A DNA stretch of 64,000 nt from Aestuariivirga sp. (GCF_020252395.1 NZ_JADCDB010000010.1:1-64000), one strand, 5' to 3'; shown: positions 16,700 to 27,256, counted from the first letter of the stretch. Notes: generated by a model from the letters alone, not told the origin. Program-made: numbers and translations.

Positions 16700-18040
16700 C
16701 TATCGAGAATCTTCCCACCCGTACCAAACATAGGCCCCCTTCAGATAAAGCGGCCGGAAGGCGGGCAGGGGAAAGCGTGACAGGCGGCGCGTGAGCACGG
16801 GCGACAGCTCGTCCCGCGCCGTCTTCTTTGTGAGCAGGCGCGCCACCGCGCGGCCGCTCCATGAGCCCATGGCCACGCCGTTGCCGTGATAGGCGATGGC
16901 GGTCCATACGGTCTTCTTCTCGTCGAGTGCACCGACATAGGGCACGAGGTCATGGCTCAAGCAGACGAAGCCACGCCAGTAATGCGTGATCTCCACCTCA
17001 GCCCAGGCCGGGAAAAGTTCTGCGAAAGCCTTGAGGAGCACGGGTCGATATGCATCGCCGCCGCTGTCAGAGGCATCGGTGCCGCCGCGGCCGCCGAACA
17101 GGAAGCGGCCATTGGGCAGCAGGCGGAAGTAATGCAGCAGCCTGCGCGAGTCATAGGACGGGACGTCCGACGTCCAGCCTTGGGCGCGGCGCTCCTCATC
17201 GGTCAGCGGGCGGGTGACGATGACGCTGGAGAGCGCGGGCATGATGCGGCCCGCATGGCGCTTCGAGACATCCTCCGGCGTATAGCCATTGGTGGCGACG
17301 ATGACCTGCTTCGCTTTCAGCAGGCCCTCGCGCGTGTGCAGGCGGTGGCCGTCAGCGAGTTCCTCCCAGCGGATGAGCTGCGAGCGGCCATGGATTTTCG
17401 CACCCGCCGTCGCCGCGGTGCGGGCGAGGCCGCGCACGTAGTTGAGCGGATGCACGCCGAAGCCCACCTTGCCCTTGAGGCCCGCGAAGAAACCAGGGCC
17501 ATCAAGGCCCTGGCGCTTGAGGTCCTCTTTCGACAGGAATTCCGTCTCGTCGCCGAAGGTCTGCTTCAGGTAGGCCTGCTCGTCGCGCAGCTCCTGGACG
17601 CGGCTCGGCAGGTGGGCGAGCGTTACCTCGCCATCCGCCGTCGCCCAGGCATCGATGCCGTAATGCTGGAGGTTGTCGCGCACCAGCGCCACGGACTGCC
17701 GCATCGTGTCATAGAACTGCTGCGCGGCCTCGAGCCCGTAGCGGCGGATCATGGTGGGGTAGGACAGCTTGTGCGAGCCCACGCAGGCAAAACCGCCATT
17801 GCGGCCCGACGCGCCCCAGCCGACCTGGCCCGCCTCCAGCACGCGGACGTCCACGCCCTGCTGGGCCAGTTCGAGGGCTGCCGAAAGCCCGGTGAAGCCC
17901 GCGCCGATGACGGCCACCTCGCAGGTCTCGTCGCCCTTCAGGCGCGGGGTGCCGATGTCCAGCGGATCGGCGGAGGCCTCCCAGTAGCTGTCAACGGCGC
18001 GGTCGAATTTGAAGGCATGCGGATGGGTTGTGGAAGCCAT
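16700..18040 (-). CDS. FAD-dependent amine/amino-acid oxidoreductase, PuuB/OrdL-like
   Basis: A 446-residue DAO-family flavoprotein. The N-terminal extension with 'YWEASA' precedes the dinucleotide-binding motif 'VAVIGAGFTGLSAALELAQQG' (residues 43-63), followed by 'LEAGQVGWGASGRNGGF', the signature of gamma-glutamylputrescine oxidase and OrdL-type oxidases. The C-terminal 'YHGNGVAMGSWSGRAVARLL' is the FAD-closing segment. The predicted reaction is oxidative deamination of a secondary or primary amine such as a gamma-glutamylated polyamine or N-methyl amino acid, giving H2O2 or reduced acceptor. It diverges from dadA with a 50-base gap. Substrate unresolved. Confidence 0.85.
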   Translation of the reverse strand: MASTTHPHAFKFDRAVDSYWEASADPLDIGTPRLKGDETCEVAVIGAGFTGLSAALELAQQGVDVRVLEAGQVGWGASGRNGGFACVGSHKLSYPTMIRRYGLEAAQQFYDTMRQSVALVRDNLQHYGIDAWATADGEVTLAHLPSRVQELRDEQAYLKQTFGDETEFLSKEDLKRQGLDGPGFFAGLKGKVGFGVHPLNYVRGLARTAATAGAKIHGRSQLIRWEELADGHRLHTREGLLKAKQVIVATNGYTPEDVSKRHAGRIMPALSSVIVTRPLTDEERRAQGWTSDVPSYDSRRLLHYFRLLPNGRFLFGGRGGTDASDSGGDAYRPVLLKAFAELFPAWAEVEITHYWRGFVCLSHDLVPYVGALDEKKTVWTAIAYHGNGVAMGSWSGRAVARLLTKKTARDELSPVLTRRLSRFPLPAFRPLYLKGAYVWYGWEDSR

Positions 18041-18090
18041 GGTGAAGCCTTGCTAGCATTGAGCGGACACAAGATCAAAAGGGCGGGACC

Positions 18091-19338
18091 ATGAAGGCAC
18101 TGGTGCTGGGGGCGGGGATCGTAGGCGTCACCACGGCCTATGAGTTGAACCGCGATGGCCACGAGGTGACGGTGATCGACCGGGAGCCGGAGCCCGCCAA
18201 TTTCACCTCCTTCTCCAATGCCGGCCTGTTTGCACCGGGCCATGCTTACGCTTGGTCATCGCCCGCCGCACCGAAGATCCTGCTGCGCTCCCTCTGGCGG
18301 GGCGACCAGGCGCTGCGCTTCAAGTTCTCGACCGACCCGCGCTTCTGGAAATGGATGTGGCGCTTCTGGGGAGAATGCACGGCCGAGCGTGCCGCGCTCA
18401 ACACGACTCGCAAGGTGAAGCTTTGCAATTACTCGCTCGATGTCTTCCACGACACCGTGAAGCGGACGGGCGTGGAGTATGACGGGCGAACCGGAGGCCT
18501 CATTTATCTCTACCGCTCGGAAGCGGCCTTGAAGGCGGCCTCGGCCAAGTCGCGTATTCTCTCCGACAATGGCTGCCGCATCAAGACGCTGGACCGCGAT
18601 GGCGTGGCGGCGCGCGACCCGGCGCTGGCCCCGGTGAAGGACAAGTTCGCCGGCGCCCTCTATGCGCCGGGCGACGAGAGCGGCGATTGCCGCAAGTTCT
18701 CCCAGAATATGGCGGCCTGGCTGAAGGGGCAGGGCGTCACCTTCAAATACAACACCACCATCACCGGCTTCGACAAGCAGGGTGACCGCATCGCCGCCGT
18801 CATGACCGACAAGGGGCGGGAGACGGCGGACGTGATGGTGCTCTGCCTCGGCGTCTATTCACCCCATCTGGCACGCGAGCTGGGGCATGACCTCGCTGTC
18901 TATCCGGTGAAGGGCTATGCCATCACTGCCCCCATGGCCGGGCGCAACAACCCGCCCACCATCGGCGGCGTGGATGAGGAGACGCTCGTCGCCTACGCGC
19001 CCCTGGGCGACCGGGTGCGGGTGACGGCGACGGCGGAATTCTCGGGCTATGGCCGGACCCACAGGCCGCAGGATTTCGACACGATGCTCGCCACCATGAA
19101 GACGCTGTTCCCCGACGGCGCGGACTGGAGCAAGGCTAGCTTCTGGGCCGGCCTCAGGCCCATGACGCCCGAGGGCACGCCCATCCTCGGCCCCTCGCGC
19201 ATGAAGAACCTGTGGTTCAACACCGGCCAGGGCCACATGGGCTGGACCATGAGCCATGGCGCCGCCCGCATCACGGCCGACCTGGTGGCCGGAAAGCGCC
19301 CCGCCATCGCCTTGGACGGCATGACTGCCGTTGCGTAA
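18091..19338 (+). CDS. dadA: D-amino acid dehydrogenase small subunit (DadA-like)
   Basis: A 415-residue membrane-associated FAD dehydrogenase that deaminates D-amino acids to 2-oxo acids and feeds electrons to the quinone pool. N-terminal 'VLGAGIVGVTTAYELNRDGHEVTVIDRE' (residues 4-31) binds FAD. DadA-typical pieces follow: 'SNAGLFAPGHAYAWSSP', 'WKWMWRFWGEC' and the C-terminal 'NTGQGHMGWTMSHGAARITADLV'. Length and motifs fit DadA well. No alanine racemase lies next to it, unlike the enterobacterial dadAX operon. D-amino acids from hydantoin hydrolysis are a possible local source. Confidence 0.88.
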   Translation: MKALVLGAGIVGVTTAYELNRDGHEVTVIDREPEPANFTSFSNAGLFAPGHAYAWSSPAAPKILLRSLWRGDQALRFKFSTDPRFWKWMWRFWGECTAERAALNTTRKVKLCNYSLDVFHDTVKRTGVEYDGRTGGLIYLYRSEAALKAASAKSRILSDNGCRIKTLDRDGVAARDPALAPVKDKFAGALYAPGDESGDCRKFSQNMAAWLKGQGVTFKYNTTITGFDKQGDRIAAVMTDKGRETADVMVLCLGVYSPHLARELGHDLAVYPVKGYAITAPMAGRNNPPTIGGVDEETLVAYAPLGDRVRVTATAEFSGYGRTHRPQDFDTMLATMKTLFPDGADWSKASFWAGLRPMTPEGTPILGPSRMKNLWFNTGQGHMGWTMSHGAARITADLVAGKRPAIALDGMTAVA

Positions 19339-19410
19339 GCTTGAACACATTCTCGCCCCTTTTCGGCCTATGGTGCCCCGCCAACGAAAACAGTCAGGGC
19401 GTGTAGGGGA

Positions 19411-19869
19411 ATGAAGCAAATGCGATGGGCCGCGGTTGCGGCATTTGCCATTCTCTCAGGCGCCTGCGCCTCCCAGGCGGAGGCCGCCGCTCAGACCGGC
19501 AAGGCGTCCTACTACAAGTCCGGCCATCGCACCGCCAGCGGCGAGCGCTTCAATGCCGCCGACTACACTGCCGCCCACCGCACGCTGCCCTTCGGCACCC
19601 GGGTGCTGGTCACCAACCTCAAGACCGGCCAGTCGGTCATCGTCCGCGTTAATGACCGCGGGCCTTTCATCAAGAACCGCATCATCGATGTCAGCTACAG
19701 CGCCGCCAAGTTGCTGGGAATGATCGGTGCGGGTGTGGCCACGGTGAAGATCGTGCCGCTGCAGAAGATCGCGGAGACGCCGGCAGCCGCCCCGGCGGCA
19801 ATGACGGCGCCCGCAGCACCCGCCGAAGCGGTTGTGGAGAATGCCGGGCAGGTCTTTTCGCTGCGCTGA
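19411..19869 (+). CDS. rlpA: RlpA-family septal ring / cell-wall protein (DPBB fold)
   Basis: A 152-residue exported protein with a double-psi beta-barrel. An N-terminal signal is followed by 'SGACAS', a weak lipobox; cleavage at 'AEA' is the alternative. The DPBB domain (about 30-110) shows 'GKASYYKSGHRTASGERF', 'AAHRTLPFGTRVLVTNLKTGQSVIVRVNDRGPF' and 'RIIDVSYSAAKLLGM', with the conserved catalytic-type Asp. RlpA cleaves denuded glycans in Pseudomonas; short forms without a SPOR domain, as here, are common in alphaproteobacteria. The C-terminus is an Ala/Pro-rich tail. Confidence 0.88.
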   Translation: MKQMRWAAVAAFAILSGACASQAEAAAQTGKASYYKSGHRTASGERFNAADYTAAHRTLPFGTRVLVTNLKTGQSVIVRVNDRGPFIKNRIIDVSYSAAKLLGMIGAGVATVKIVPLQKIAETPAAAPAAMTAPAAPAEAVVENAGQVFSLR

Positions 19870-19977
19870 TGCGCCGGTGAATTGCGATTTCCTATCCTTC
19901 ATCCTGCGATAATCTATGTCTGAGACGCCTGAGGCGCTGGCATGGTCCAGCGCTGCGTTTCGCGGGGAGGTGACGGA

Positions 19978-22080
19978 ATGGACAATAGCTCGAACCCAAC
20001 CGGCGGCGCCAGGCTGCGCGACCCGCGCTATGACATCCTGTTCGAGCCGGTCAGGATCGGACCCGTCACCGCCAAGAACCGCTTCTACCAGGTGCCGCAT
20101 TGCAATGGCGGCGGCTACCGCGACCCGTCTGCCGCCGCCGAGATGCGGCGGGTGAAGTCGGAGGGCGGCTGGGGCGTCATCTTCACCGAGCAGGTGGAGA
20201 TTCACCATAGCTCCGAGATCACCCCCTTCATCGAACTCCGCATCTGGGACGAAGACGACATGCCGGGGCTGGCCAAGATGGCCGATGCCATTCATTCCAA
20301 CGGCGCGCTGGCGGGGATCGAGCTGGCTTACTCCGGCGCCAATGGCCCGAACCTTTATACGCGCGAGGTGCCGCTGGCACCGTCCCACACGCCGATCCTC
20401 ACCTTCACGTCGGACCCCGTCCAGGCGCGCGCCATGGACAGGCAAGATATCCGCAATCTCCGCCACTGGCACAAGCTGGCCTACAGGCGGGCGAAGCGTG
20501 CGGGCTATGACATCCTCTGCCTCTATGGCGCGCATGGCTTTGGCGTGATCCAGCATTTCCTGTCGCCGCGCACCAACCAGCGGACCGATGAATATGGCGG
20601 TTCGCTGGAGAACCGCTCGCGCCTGCTGAAGGAACTGATTTCGGACGCGCGCGACGAGGTGGGCGGCGCCTGCGCCATCGCGGTGCGGCTGTCGCTCGAC
20701 GAGCTCGCCGGCGAGCAGGGCTTTTCCAATGCGCAGCTGCGCGACATGGTGGCGATGCATGCGGAGCTCCCCGACCTGTGGGACTTCGCCCATGGCACCT
20801 GGGAAGCCTGTTCCGGCACTTCGCGCTTCAAGCCGGAAGGCGCGCAGGAGGATCTGATCCGGGGCTTAAAACAGCTGACGCCGAGGCCCGTCGTCGGTGT
20901 CGGCCGCTTCACATCGGCCGACATGATGGTGCGGCAGGTAAAGCAGGGCCTGATGGATTTCATCGGCGCGGCGCGGCCCTCGATCGCGGACCCGTTCCTG
21001 CCGAAGAAGATCGACGAAGGCCGGATCGAGGACATCCGCGAATGCATCGGCTGCAATATCTGCGTGACGGGGGACATGACCATGTCGCTCTCCCGCTGCA
21101 CGCAGAACTCCTCCTTCATGGAGGAATGGCGCAAGGGCTGGCATCCGGAGCGGATCAAGACAAAGCAGTCGGACGCCAAGGTGCTGGTGGTGGGCGCGGG
21201 GCCCGCGGGCCTTTCCGCCGCGCACAAGGTGGGCCTGCGTGGCTATGAGGTGGCGCTGGCGGAAGCGACGGTCGAACTGGGTGGCCGCGTCACGCGCGAG
21301 AGCAAGCTCCCCGGCCTCAGCGCCTGGGCCCGCGTGCGCGACTACCGCCATGGCCAGATCGCGAAGATGACCAACGTGAACATCTATCGCTACTCCGCGC
21401 TGACGGCGGACGATGTGCTGGGCTTCGGCTTCCAACATGTCGCCATCGCCACCGGCGCGCGCTGGCGGCGCGACGGTATCGCGCGTTACAACCTGCTGCC
21501 CATCGCCATCGCGGAGTTCATGCCGGTGTTCACGCCGGATGACCTGATGGCAGGCTCGCTGCCCGCGGGCGAGGTGGTGGTCTATGACGACGACCACTAT
21601 TATATGGGCAGCGTGCTGGCGGAGCTTCTGGTGCAGAAGGGCTGCAAGGTGACTTTCGTGACGCCAGCCTCACGCGTGGCGGAGTGGAGCTTCAACACGC
21701 TGGAGCAGGGCGCCATCCAGGCGCGCCTGCTGGAGATCGGCGTGAACGTGTGGGTAACGCGCGGCCTGTCGTCAGTCGAGGGCGACGGGGTGATGGTGGC
21801 CTGTACCTATACAGGAAAGTCCGAACGCATCGGCTGCGATGCGGTGGTGATGGTCACGGCGCGGCTCCCCGAAGATGGGCTGTTCCTGGCGCTCAAGGCG
21901 CGCGAAGCGGAATGGGCCGACAACGGCATCGCCTCGCTGAAGCTGATCGGTGATGCCAATGCGCCCGCCGCCATTGCCTGGGCCACCTATGCAGGCCACC
22001 GCTATGCCGAGGAGCTGGAGGCCGCACCCATCGGTGACGCGCTGCCGTTCCGCCGCGAAGTTGCCCGATTGAAGGATTGA
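19978..22080 (+). CDS. Trimethylamine-dehydrogenase-family iron-sulfur flavoprotein
   Basis: A 700-residue protein with the TMADH/DMADH layout: an FMN TIM barrel (about 20-370), a 4Fe-4S segment and a C-terminal ADP/NAD-binding region. ATG 19978 has GGGGAGG 8 bases upstream. 'RFYQVPHC' places a Cys (about 42) where TMADH carries 6-S-cysteinyl FMN; 'LYGAH' keeps the TMADH Tyr/His pair; 'CIGCNICV...SRCTQN' is the cluster motif; 'GWHPERI' and 'VLVVGAGPAGLSAAH' follow. The TMADH substrate Tyr60 position reads Gln ('TEQVEI'), as I recall for dimethylamine dehydrogenase. It should oxidatively N-dealkylate or deaminate an amine, passing electrons to an ETF. It is coupled to aguB. The exact amine is unknown. 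Confidence 0.82.
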   Translation: MDNSSNPTGGARLRDPRYDILFEPVRIGPVTAKNRFYQVPHCNGGGYRDPSAAAEMRRVKSEGGWGVIFTEQVEIHHSSEITPFIELRIWDEDDMPGLAKMADAIHSNGALAGIELAYSGANGPNLYTREVPLAPSHTPILTFTSDPVQARAMDRQDIRNLRHWHKLAYRRAKRAGYDILCLYGAHGFGVIQHFLSPRTNQRTDEYGGSLENRSRLLKELISDARDEVGGACAIAVRLSLDELAGEQGFSNAQLRDMVAMHAELPDLWDFAHGTWEACSGTSRFKPEGAQEDLIRGLKQLTPRPVVGVGRFTSADMMVRQVKQGLMDFIGAARPSIADPFLPKKIDEGRIEDIRECIGCNICVTGDMTMSLSRCTQNSSFMEEWRKGWHPERIKTKQSDAKVLVVGAGPAGLSAAHKVGLRGYEVALAEATVELGGRVTRESKLPGLSAWARVRDYRHGQIAKMTNVNIYRYSALTADDVLGFGFQHVAIATGARWRRDGIARYNLLPIAIAEFMPVFTPDDLMAGSLPAGEVVVYDDDHYYMGSVLAELLVQKGCKVTFVTPASRVAEWSFNTLEQGAIQARLLEIGVNVWVTRGLSSVEGDGVMVACTYTGKSERIGCDAVVMVTARLPEDGLFLALKAREAEWADNGIASLKLIGDANAPAAIAWATYAGHRYAEELEAAPIGDALPFRREVARLKD

Positions 22081-22085
22081 ATGAC

Positions 22086-22973
22086 ATGACGAAGCTCACC
22101 GCCGCCATCACCCAGATGGCCTCCGGGAACGACTGGGCGAAGAACTGCGACAAGGCCGAGCGCCTGGTGCGCGAGGCCGCCGCCAAGGGCGCCGGGCTCA
22201 TCCTGCTGCAGGAGCTGTTCGACGGCGATTATTTCTGCATCGAGCAGCACGCGCATTTCCTGAAACAGGCGCATGAGATCGACCGCCACCCGACGGTGAA
22301 GCGCTTCGCCGCGCTGGCGAAGGAGCTGGGCGTGGTGCTGCCCGTCAGCGTCTTCGAGCGCGCCGGCAATGCGCATTACAACACGACAGTCATCGTCGAT
22401 GCCGATGGGCGCGAGCTTGGCATCTACCGCAAGAGCCACATCCCCGATGGCCGCGGCTATCAGGAGAAATTCTATTTCTCGCCCGGCGATACCGGTTTCA
22501 GGGTGTGGGACACGGCAGCGGGCAGGATTGGGCTCGGCATCTGCTGGGACCAGTGGTTCCCCGAAGCAGCGCGCGCCATGGCGCTGATGGGGGCGGACAT
22601 CCTGCTCTATCCCACCGCCATCGGCTCCGAGCCGCCGAACCCGGATTATGATTCCTCCACCCACTGGCAGAATGTGATGCGCGGCCACGCGGCCGCCAAC
22701 ATCATGCCGCTGCTCGCCTCGAACCGGGTGGGCCGCGAGACCGCCCCCGATGGCCGCTTCGACATCTTCTATGGCCGCTCCTTCATCGCCGACCATCAGG
22801 GCGAGAAGCTCGAAGAGATGGACCGCACGGAAGAGGGCGTGCGCGTAGCGAGCTTCGACCTCGCGGAGATCGGCGAGCTGCGCCGCTCCTGGGGCGTGTT
22901 CCGCGACCGGCGGCCCGAGCTCTATGGCGCGCTCATGACGCTCGATGGCAAGACGAAGAGCGCGGCGACTTAA
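22086..22973 (+). CDS. aguB: N-carbamoylputrescine amidase (nitrilase superfamily)
   Basis: Cytosolic C-N hydrolase predicted to convert N-carbamoylputrescine to putrescine, CO2 and ammonia. Nitrilase triad Glu43 ('LLQELFDGDYFC'), Lys116 ('YRKSHIPDG') and Cys153 ('GICWDQWFPEAARAM') are present. The AguB-specific stretches 'DYFCIEQ' and 'GYQEKFYFSPGDTGF' favour this over beta-ureidopropionase. ATG 22086 has AAGGA 9 bases upstream; TTG 22077 would overlap the previous gene. At 295 residues it has the family length. No agmatine deiminase (AguA) is nearby, so the carbamoyl substrate may come from elsewhere or differ. Confidence 0.87.
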   Translation: MTKLTAAITQMASGNDWAKNCDKAERLVREAAAKGAGLILLQELFDGDYFCIEQHAHFLKQAHEIDRHPTVKRFAALAKELGVVLPVSVFERAGNAHYNTTVIVDADGRELGIYRKSHIPDGRGYQEKFYFSPGDTGFRVWDTAAGRIGLGICWDQWFPEAARAMALMGADILLYPTAIGSEPPNPDYDSSTHWQNVMRGHAAANIMPLLASNRVGRETAPDGRFDIFYGRSFIADHQGEKLEEMDRTEEGVRVASFDLAEIGELRRSWGVFRDRRPELYGALMTLDGKTKSAAT

Positions 22974-23000
22974 TTCCGCGGCCATCGCCCCATAATCCGC

Positions 23001-23024
23001 CATCCCGGCGAAAGCCTAGATGAC
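23001..23024. repeat. Palindromic repeat, copy c (degenerate)
   Basis: catcccggcgaaagcctagatgac lies between the convergent aguB and SOUL-family genes. It keeps the GGCGAAAGC core of the dispersed palindrome, but the right arm has decayed. Confidence 0.5.
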
Positions 23025-23025
23025 G

Positions 23026-23634
23026 CTAGGGAATTTCATACAATATCTCGTTCCGCCGCAGGAACCCGGGCGTGAAGGGATCGTTATAATAGGCAAAGGT
23101 GGGCGCGCCCACCGGCGTGATCGCGCGCGTCTTCATCCACGCCAGTAACTGGGCGTTTTTCCCGGTGAATAGCGTGTCTGACCACCAGCCGCTGAAGCGG
23201 ATGGCCACGCGGCGGGCGGGCGGCACCACCACAAGCTTCACGTCCGAGGCCGCGGGCTTCGGCAGGCTGGCGAGGGTGTAGCCTGACGGCATGATGAAGC
23301 GTATAGTCCACGCATTGCCCGCCTCGCTCTGGGTTACGGGCGCGGTCATGGCAATTTTTCCGCCGCCGCGGTCGGAGGCGAAGATATAGCGCGCCAGCGG
23401 ACCAAAGCCTGCCCGCACCGCTTGGTCGCGGGTCCCGGAGCGGGTGACTTCGGCAACGGTCAGCGCCGGGTAGTCGCGGATTTCTATCGGGCCGTCGGCC
23501 TCGATCACCGCGTATCGCGCGATCTCCACGTTGCGGGTCTGGACATACCAGAAGCCGGCGAGGCCGATGACGGCGGCGACCAGCGCTAGGGCGAGGATGA
23601 TGAACATGCGGTAGGCCTTGCGGGGGAGGGTCAT
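23026..23634 (-). CDS. SOUL-family heme-binding protein, membrane-anchored
   Basis: A 202-residue protein. ATG 23634 is chosen because the longer frame upstream is not protein-like. The N-terminal hydrophobic segment (about 10-30, '[22 protein letters not shown]') is an anchor or signal; the rest is the SOUL/HEBP fold: '[23 protein letters not shown]', '[27 protein letters not shown]' and the closing '[19 protein letters not shown]'. Bacterial SOUL proteins bind heme or related tetrapyrroles, but their function is not settled. It converges with aguB. Confidence 0.85.
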   Translation of the reverse strand: MTLPRKAYRMFIILALALVAAVIGLAGFWYVQTRNVEIARYAVIEADGPIEIRDYPALTVAEVTRSGTRDQAVRAGFGPLARYIFASDRGGGKIAMTAPVTQSEAGNAWTIRFIMPSGYTLASLPKPAASDVKLVVVPPARRVAIRFSGWWSDTLFTGKNAQLLAWMKTRAITPVGAPTFAYYNDPFTPGFLRRNEILYEIP

Positions 23635-23825
23635 GCCGTGAGAACGTAAATGAGTTGGTGATGGATGTCTTGCACATCGCATTACCCTTTCTCCCTCTCC
23701 CCCGCGCGCGTGGCGGAGTGTGGAAAGATTCACCGGCATCGCGGGAAACTGATAGAGCGGTTGTGGACAGCAAGCCGCAGTCGAGTCTAGCATTGGAAAA
23801 AAACGCTCACCGCATGGGAGGAAAC

Positions 23826-24875
23826 ATGGCGGGCAAGAATAGTTTTCCCAAGCTTCACAATGCGATGTGGCCTGGGCTCGTGGGCAAGGGGCCCGATTCG
23901 GAGCCGCCTATCGATCTTGACACCATGATCGCCCTGACTGCCAAAGCGGATGTCGATGGCGTGAAGTTCGACGGCATCGACATCTTCCATGCTGCGCCGC
24001 ACACCAACATTGATTTTACCGATGACGAGGCGAAGCAGCTGGCTGACAAGGCCCTCCGCCACGGGCTGGCCATCGGCTCCATCGTGGCGCCGGTCTGGCC
24101 GCCGGTGGGTGGCGGCTCGGCCATGGGCTCGGCCGAAGACCGCAAGAAGTTCGTGGCCAATGTGCGCAAATCCTGCGAGCTGGGCAGAAGGCTGCGCGAA
24201 CTGGGCGTGCGCAACTATGGCGTGATCCGCATCGATTCGGCGTCAAGCCCGGCCGATTGGGCCAAGGACCCCGCCGGCAACACCAAGCTCATCGCCCAGA
24301 CCTGGCGCGAGGCCTGCGACGTGGCGAAGGATTATGGCGAGCGGCTGGCCGCCGAGGGCGAAATCTGCTGGGGCGGCATGCACAGCTGGAAGGCGGTGCT
24401 CGACACCATGGAGCAGACGGACCGCCCCGGCATCATCGGCTTCCAGGCCGATATGGCGCATACGCTGCTCTACACCATGGGCTACAACGCGCCGGAAGCC
24501 GCGCTGCTGCCCGAAGGCTTCGACTGGAAGGACCAGGCGGCGCTCGACGCCGCCCTCGTCCGGATGACGGATATTCTGAGGCCGTGGACCATCGATTTCC
24601 ACGTCGCCCAGAACGACGGCACGGTGAAGGGCATGGGCTATCACGACAAGACCGGCCGCCACTGCATGGTGACGGACCCCAACGGGCGGCTCGACATCAC
24701 CAAGCATGCCGGGCTGTGGCTGCGCAACACGGACGGCTCGCTCACCAAGGCCATGAAGCACATCTGCTGGGATGGCTGCATGTTCCCCAACGAGGTGATG
24801 ATGAAGCAGCAGACCTGGAACGACATCCTCGGCGTGATGATCAAGGTGCGCGACGCGCACGGCTGGGAGGGCTGA
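23826..24875 (+). CDS. TIM-barrel sugar isomerase/epimerase-like protein
   Basis: A 349-residue AP-endonuclease-2/xylose-isomerase-like protein. ATG 23826 has GGGAGGAAAC just upstream; the track start 23655 is an extension. Segments consistent with a metal-dependent TIM barrel include '[20 protein letters not shown]', '[18 protein letters not shown]', '[19 protein letters not shown]' and '[18 protein letters not shown]', offering Glu/Asp/His ligands. The specific reaction is unknown. It sits 4 bases ahead of a Gfo/Idh/MocA dehydrogenase and opens a sugar or polyol island, so isomerisation or epimerisation of an oxidised sugar is likely. Confidence 0.75.
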   Translation: MAGKNSFPKLHNAMWPGLVGKGPDSEPPIDLDTMIALTAKADVDGVKFDGIDIFHAAPHTNIDFTDDEAKQLADKALRHGLAIGSIVAPVWPPVGGGSAMGSAEDRKKFVANVRKSCELGRRLRELGVRNYGVIRIDSASSPADWAKDPAGNTKLIAQTWREACDVAKDYGERLAAEGEICWGGMHSWKAVLDTMEQTDRPGIIGFQADMAHTLLYTMGYNAPEAALLPEGFDWKDQAALDAALVRMTDILRPWTIDFHVAQNDGTVKGMGYHDKTGRHCMVTDPNGRLDITKHAGLWLRNTDGSLTKAMKHICWDGCMFPNEVMMKQQTWNDILGVMIKVRDAHGWEG

Positions 24876-24879
24876 TCCG

Positions 24880-26022
24880 ATGGCGAAGAAGACGCTCAAC
24901 ATCGGCATGGTGGGCTATGGTTTCATGGGCCGCACCCATTCCAACGCCTTCGCGCAAGCGCCGCATTTTTTCGATCTCGGCTACACGCCGGTGCTGAAGA
25001 CGATTTGCGCCCGCAACGCCGATAGAGCCAAGGCCTTCGCGGAGCAATGGGGCTATGAGTCGTCCGTCACCGACTGGCGCAAGCTCATCGACGACAAATC
25101 GATCGGCCTGATCGACATCGCCAGCCCCAATGATACGCATATGGAGATCGCCATCGCGGCGGCACAGGCCGGCAAGATGGTGATGTGCGAAAAGCCGCTC
25201 GGCCGCTCGGCCGCCGAAAGCGCCAAGATGGTGGAGGCCGTGGAGCGCGCGGGCGTTGCCAACATGGTGTGGTACAACTACCGCCGCGTGCCCGCCGTGA
25301 CGCTGGCCAAGCAGCTGATCGACGAAGGCCGCCTGGGCAAGATCTTCCATTACCGTGCGAAGTTCCTGCAGGACTGGACGATCTCGAAGGACCTGCCGCA
25401 GGGCGGCCAGGGCCTGTGGCGGCTCGATGTGGGGGTCGCGGGTTCGGGGGTCACCGGCGATCTCCTCGCCCATTGCATCGACACGGCCATGTGGCTCAAC
25501 GGCGGCATCTCCTCGGTCACCGGCATGACCGAGACCTTCATCAAGGAGCGCCACCACAACATCACCGGCAAGACGGAGAAGGTGGAGATCGACGACGCGA
25601 GCCTGTTCCTCGCCCGCTTCGACAACGGCTCGCTCGCCAGCTTCGAGGCCACCCGCTATGCCCGCGGCCACAAGGCGCTTTACACGCTGGAGATCAACGG
25701 CGAGCACGCCTCGATCTTCTGGGACCTGCATGATTTGCACCGGCTCCAGTATTTCGACCACCGCGACGAGGGCCGCACCCGCGGCTGGCGCTCGGTGCAC
25801 ATCACTGATGGCGACCACCCCTATATGAACAAGTGGTGGGTGCCCGGCCTGCAGATCGGCTACGAGCACACCTTTATCCACCAGGCAGCGGATTTCATCG
25901 AAGGGCTTACCTCCGGAAAACCCGCCGCACCGACCTTCCGCGATGCCCTCGCCACCGATCTGGTGACCGATGCGGTGCTCAAGTCGGCCAGGACCGGGCA
26001 GTGGGAAAGCGCCAAGGGCTGA
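24880..26022 (+). CDS. Gfo/Idh/MocA-family NAD(P)-dependent sugar dehydrogenase
   Basis: A 380-residue oxidoreductase. The N-terminal Rossmann domain starts '[19 protein letters not shown]' (residues 5-23). '[18 protein letters not shown]' near 105-122 contains the conserved E-K-P of the family, and the C-terminal alpha/beta domain has a candidate catalytic His in '[17 protein letters not shown]'. Such enzymes oxidise inositols, glucosides and rare sugars. It is probably co-transcribed with the isomerase and lies upstream of a sugar-type ABC importer. Substrate unknown. Confidence 0.87.
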   Translation: MAKKTLNIGMVGYGFMGRTHSNAFAQAPHFFDLGYTPVLKTICARNADRAKAFAEQWGYESSVTDWRKLIDDKSIGLIDIASPNDTHMEIAIAAAQAGKMVMCEKPLGRSAAESAKMVEAVERAGVANMVWYNYRRVPAVTLAKQLIDEGRLGKIFHYRAKFLQDWTISKDLPQGGQGLWRLDVGVAGSGVTGDLLAHCIDTAMWLNGGISSVTGMTETFIKERHHNITGKTEKVEIDDASLFLARFDNGSLASFEATRYARGHKALYTLEINGEHASIFWDLHDLHRLQYFDHRDEGRTRGWRSVHITDGDHPYMNKWWVPGLQIGYEHTFIHQAADFIEGLTSGKPAAPTFRDALATDLVTDAVLKSARTGQWESAKG

Positions 26023-26030
26023 CGCCTCAG

Positions 26031-26097
26031 CTTGCACCGAGTTTAGGCAGTAACTGCAAGCGCGACAGCTTTTGCAAGCTCTGAAAGGCGTCTTGCA
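26031..26097. promoter_or_regulatory. Cluster of four TGCAAG/CTTGCA half-sites before the ABC operon
   Basis: CTTGCA (26031-26036), TGCAAG (26055-26060), TGCAAG (26073-26078) and CTTGCA (26092-26097) form two inverted pairs in 67 bases of non-coding DNA between the Gfo/Idh gene and the importer ATPase. The third lies in agcttttgcaagct, itself a 5-bp-arm palindrome. The spacing suggests an operator array for a dimeric regulator. No local sugar-type regulator gene is present, so the factor is unknown. Confidence 0.45.
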
Positions 26098-26164
26098 AAT
26101 CGTCCGGGACAGGTTAGTCTCCCGCCAAAGAAGAGCCCTCAGGGCCGCTGAACAGGGAATGGGA

Positions 26165-27256
<1,092 letters not shown>

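Noticed and set aside
19978-22080. TMADH-like protein as the missing dihydropyrimidine dehydrogenase
   Set aside because: PydA/PreA proteins have a different FMN barrel and ferredoxin-type cluster pair; this sequence follows TMADH through the cysteinyl-FMN and single-cluster motifs.
22086-22973. Nitrilase-family gene as beta-ureidopropionase
   Set aside because: The 'DYFC.EQ' and 'GYQEKFYFSPGDTGF' stretches are those of N-carbamoylputrescine amidase, and an M20-type carbamoylase already fits the pyrimidine role.
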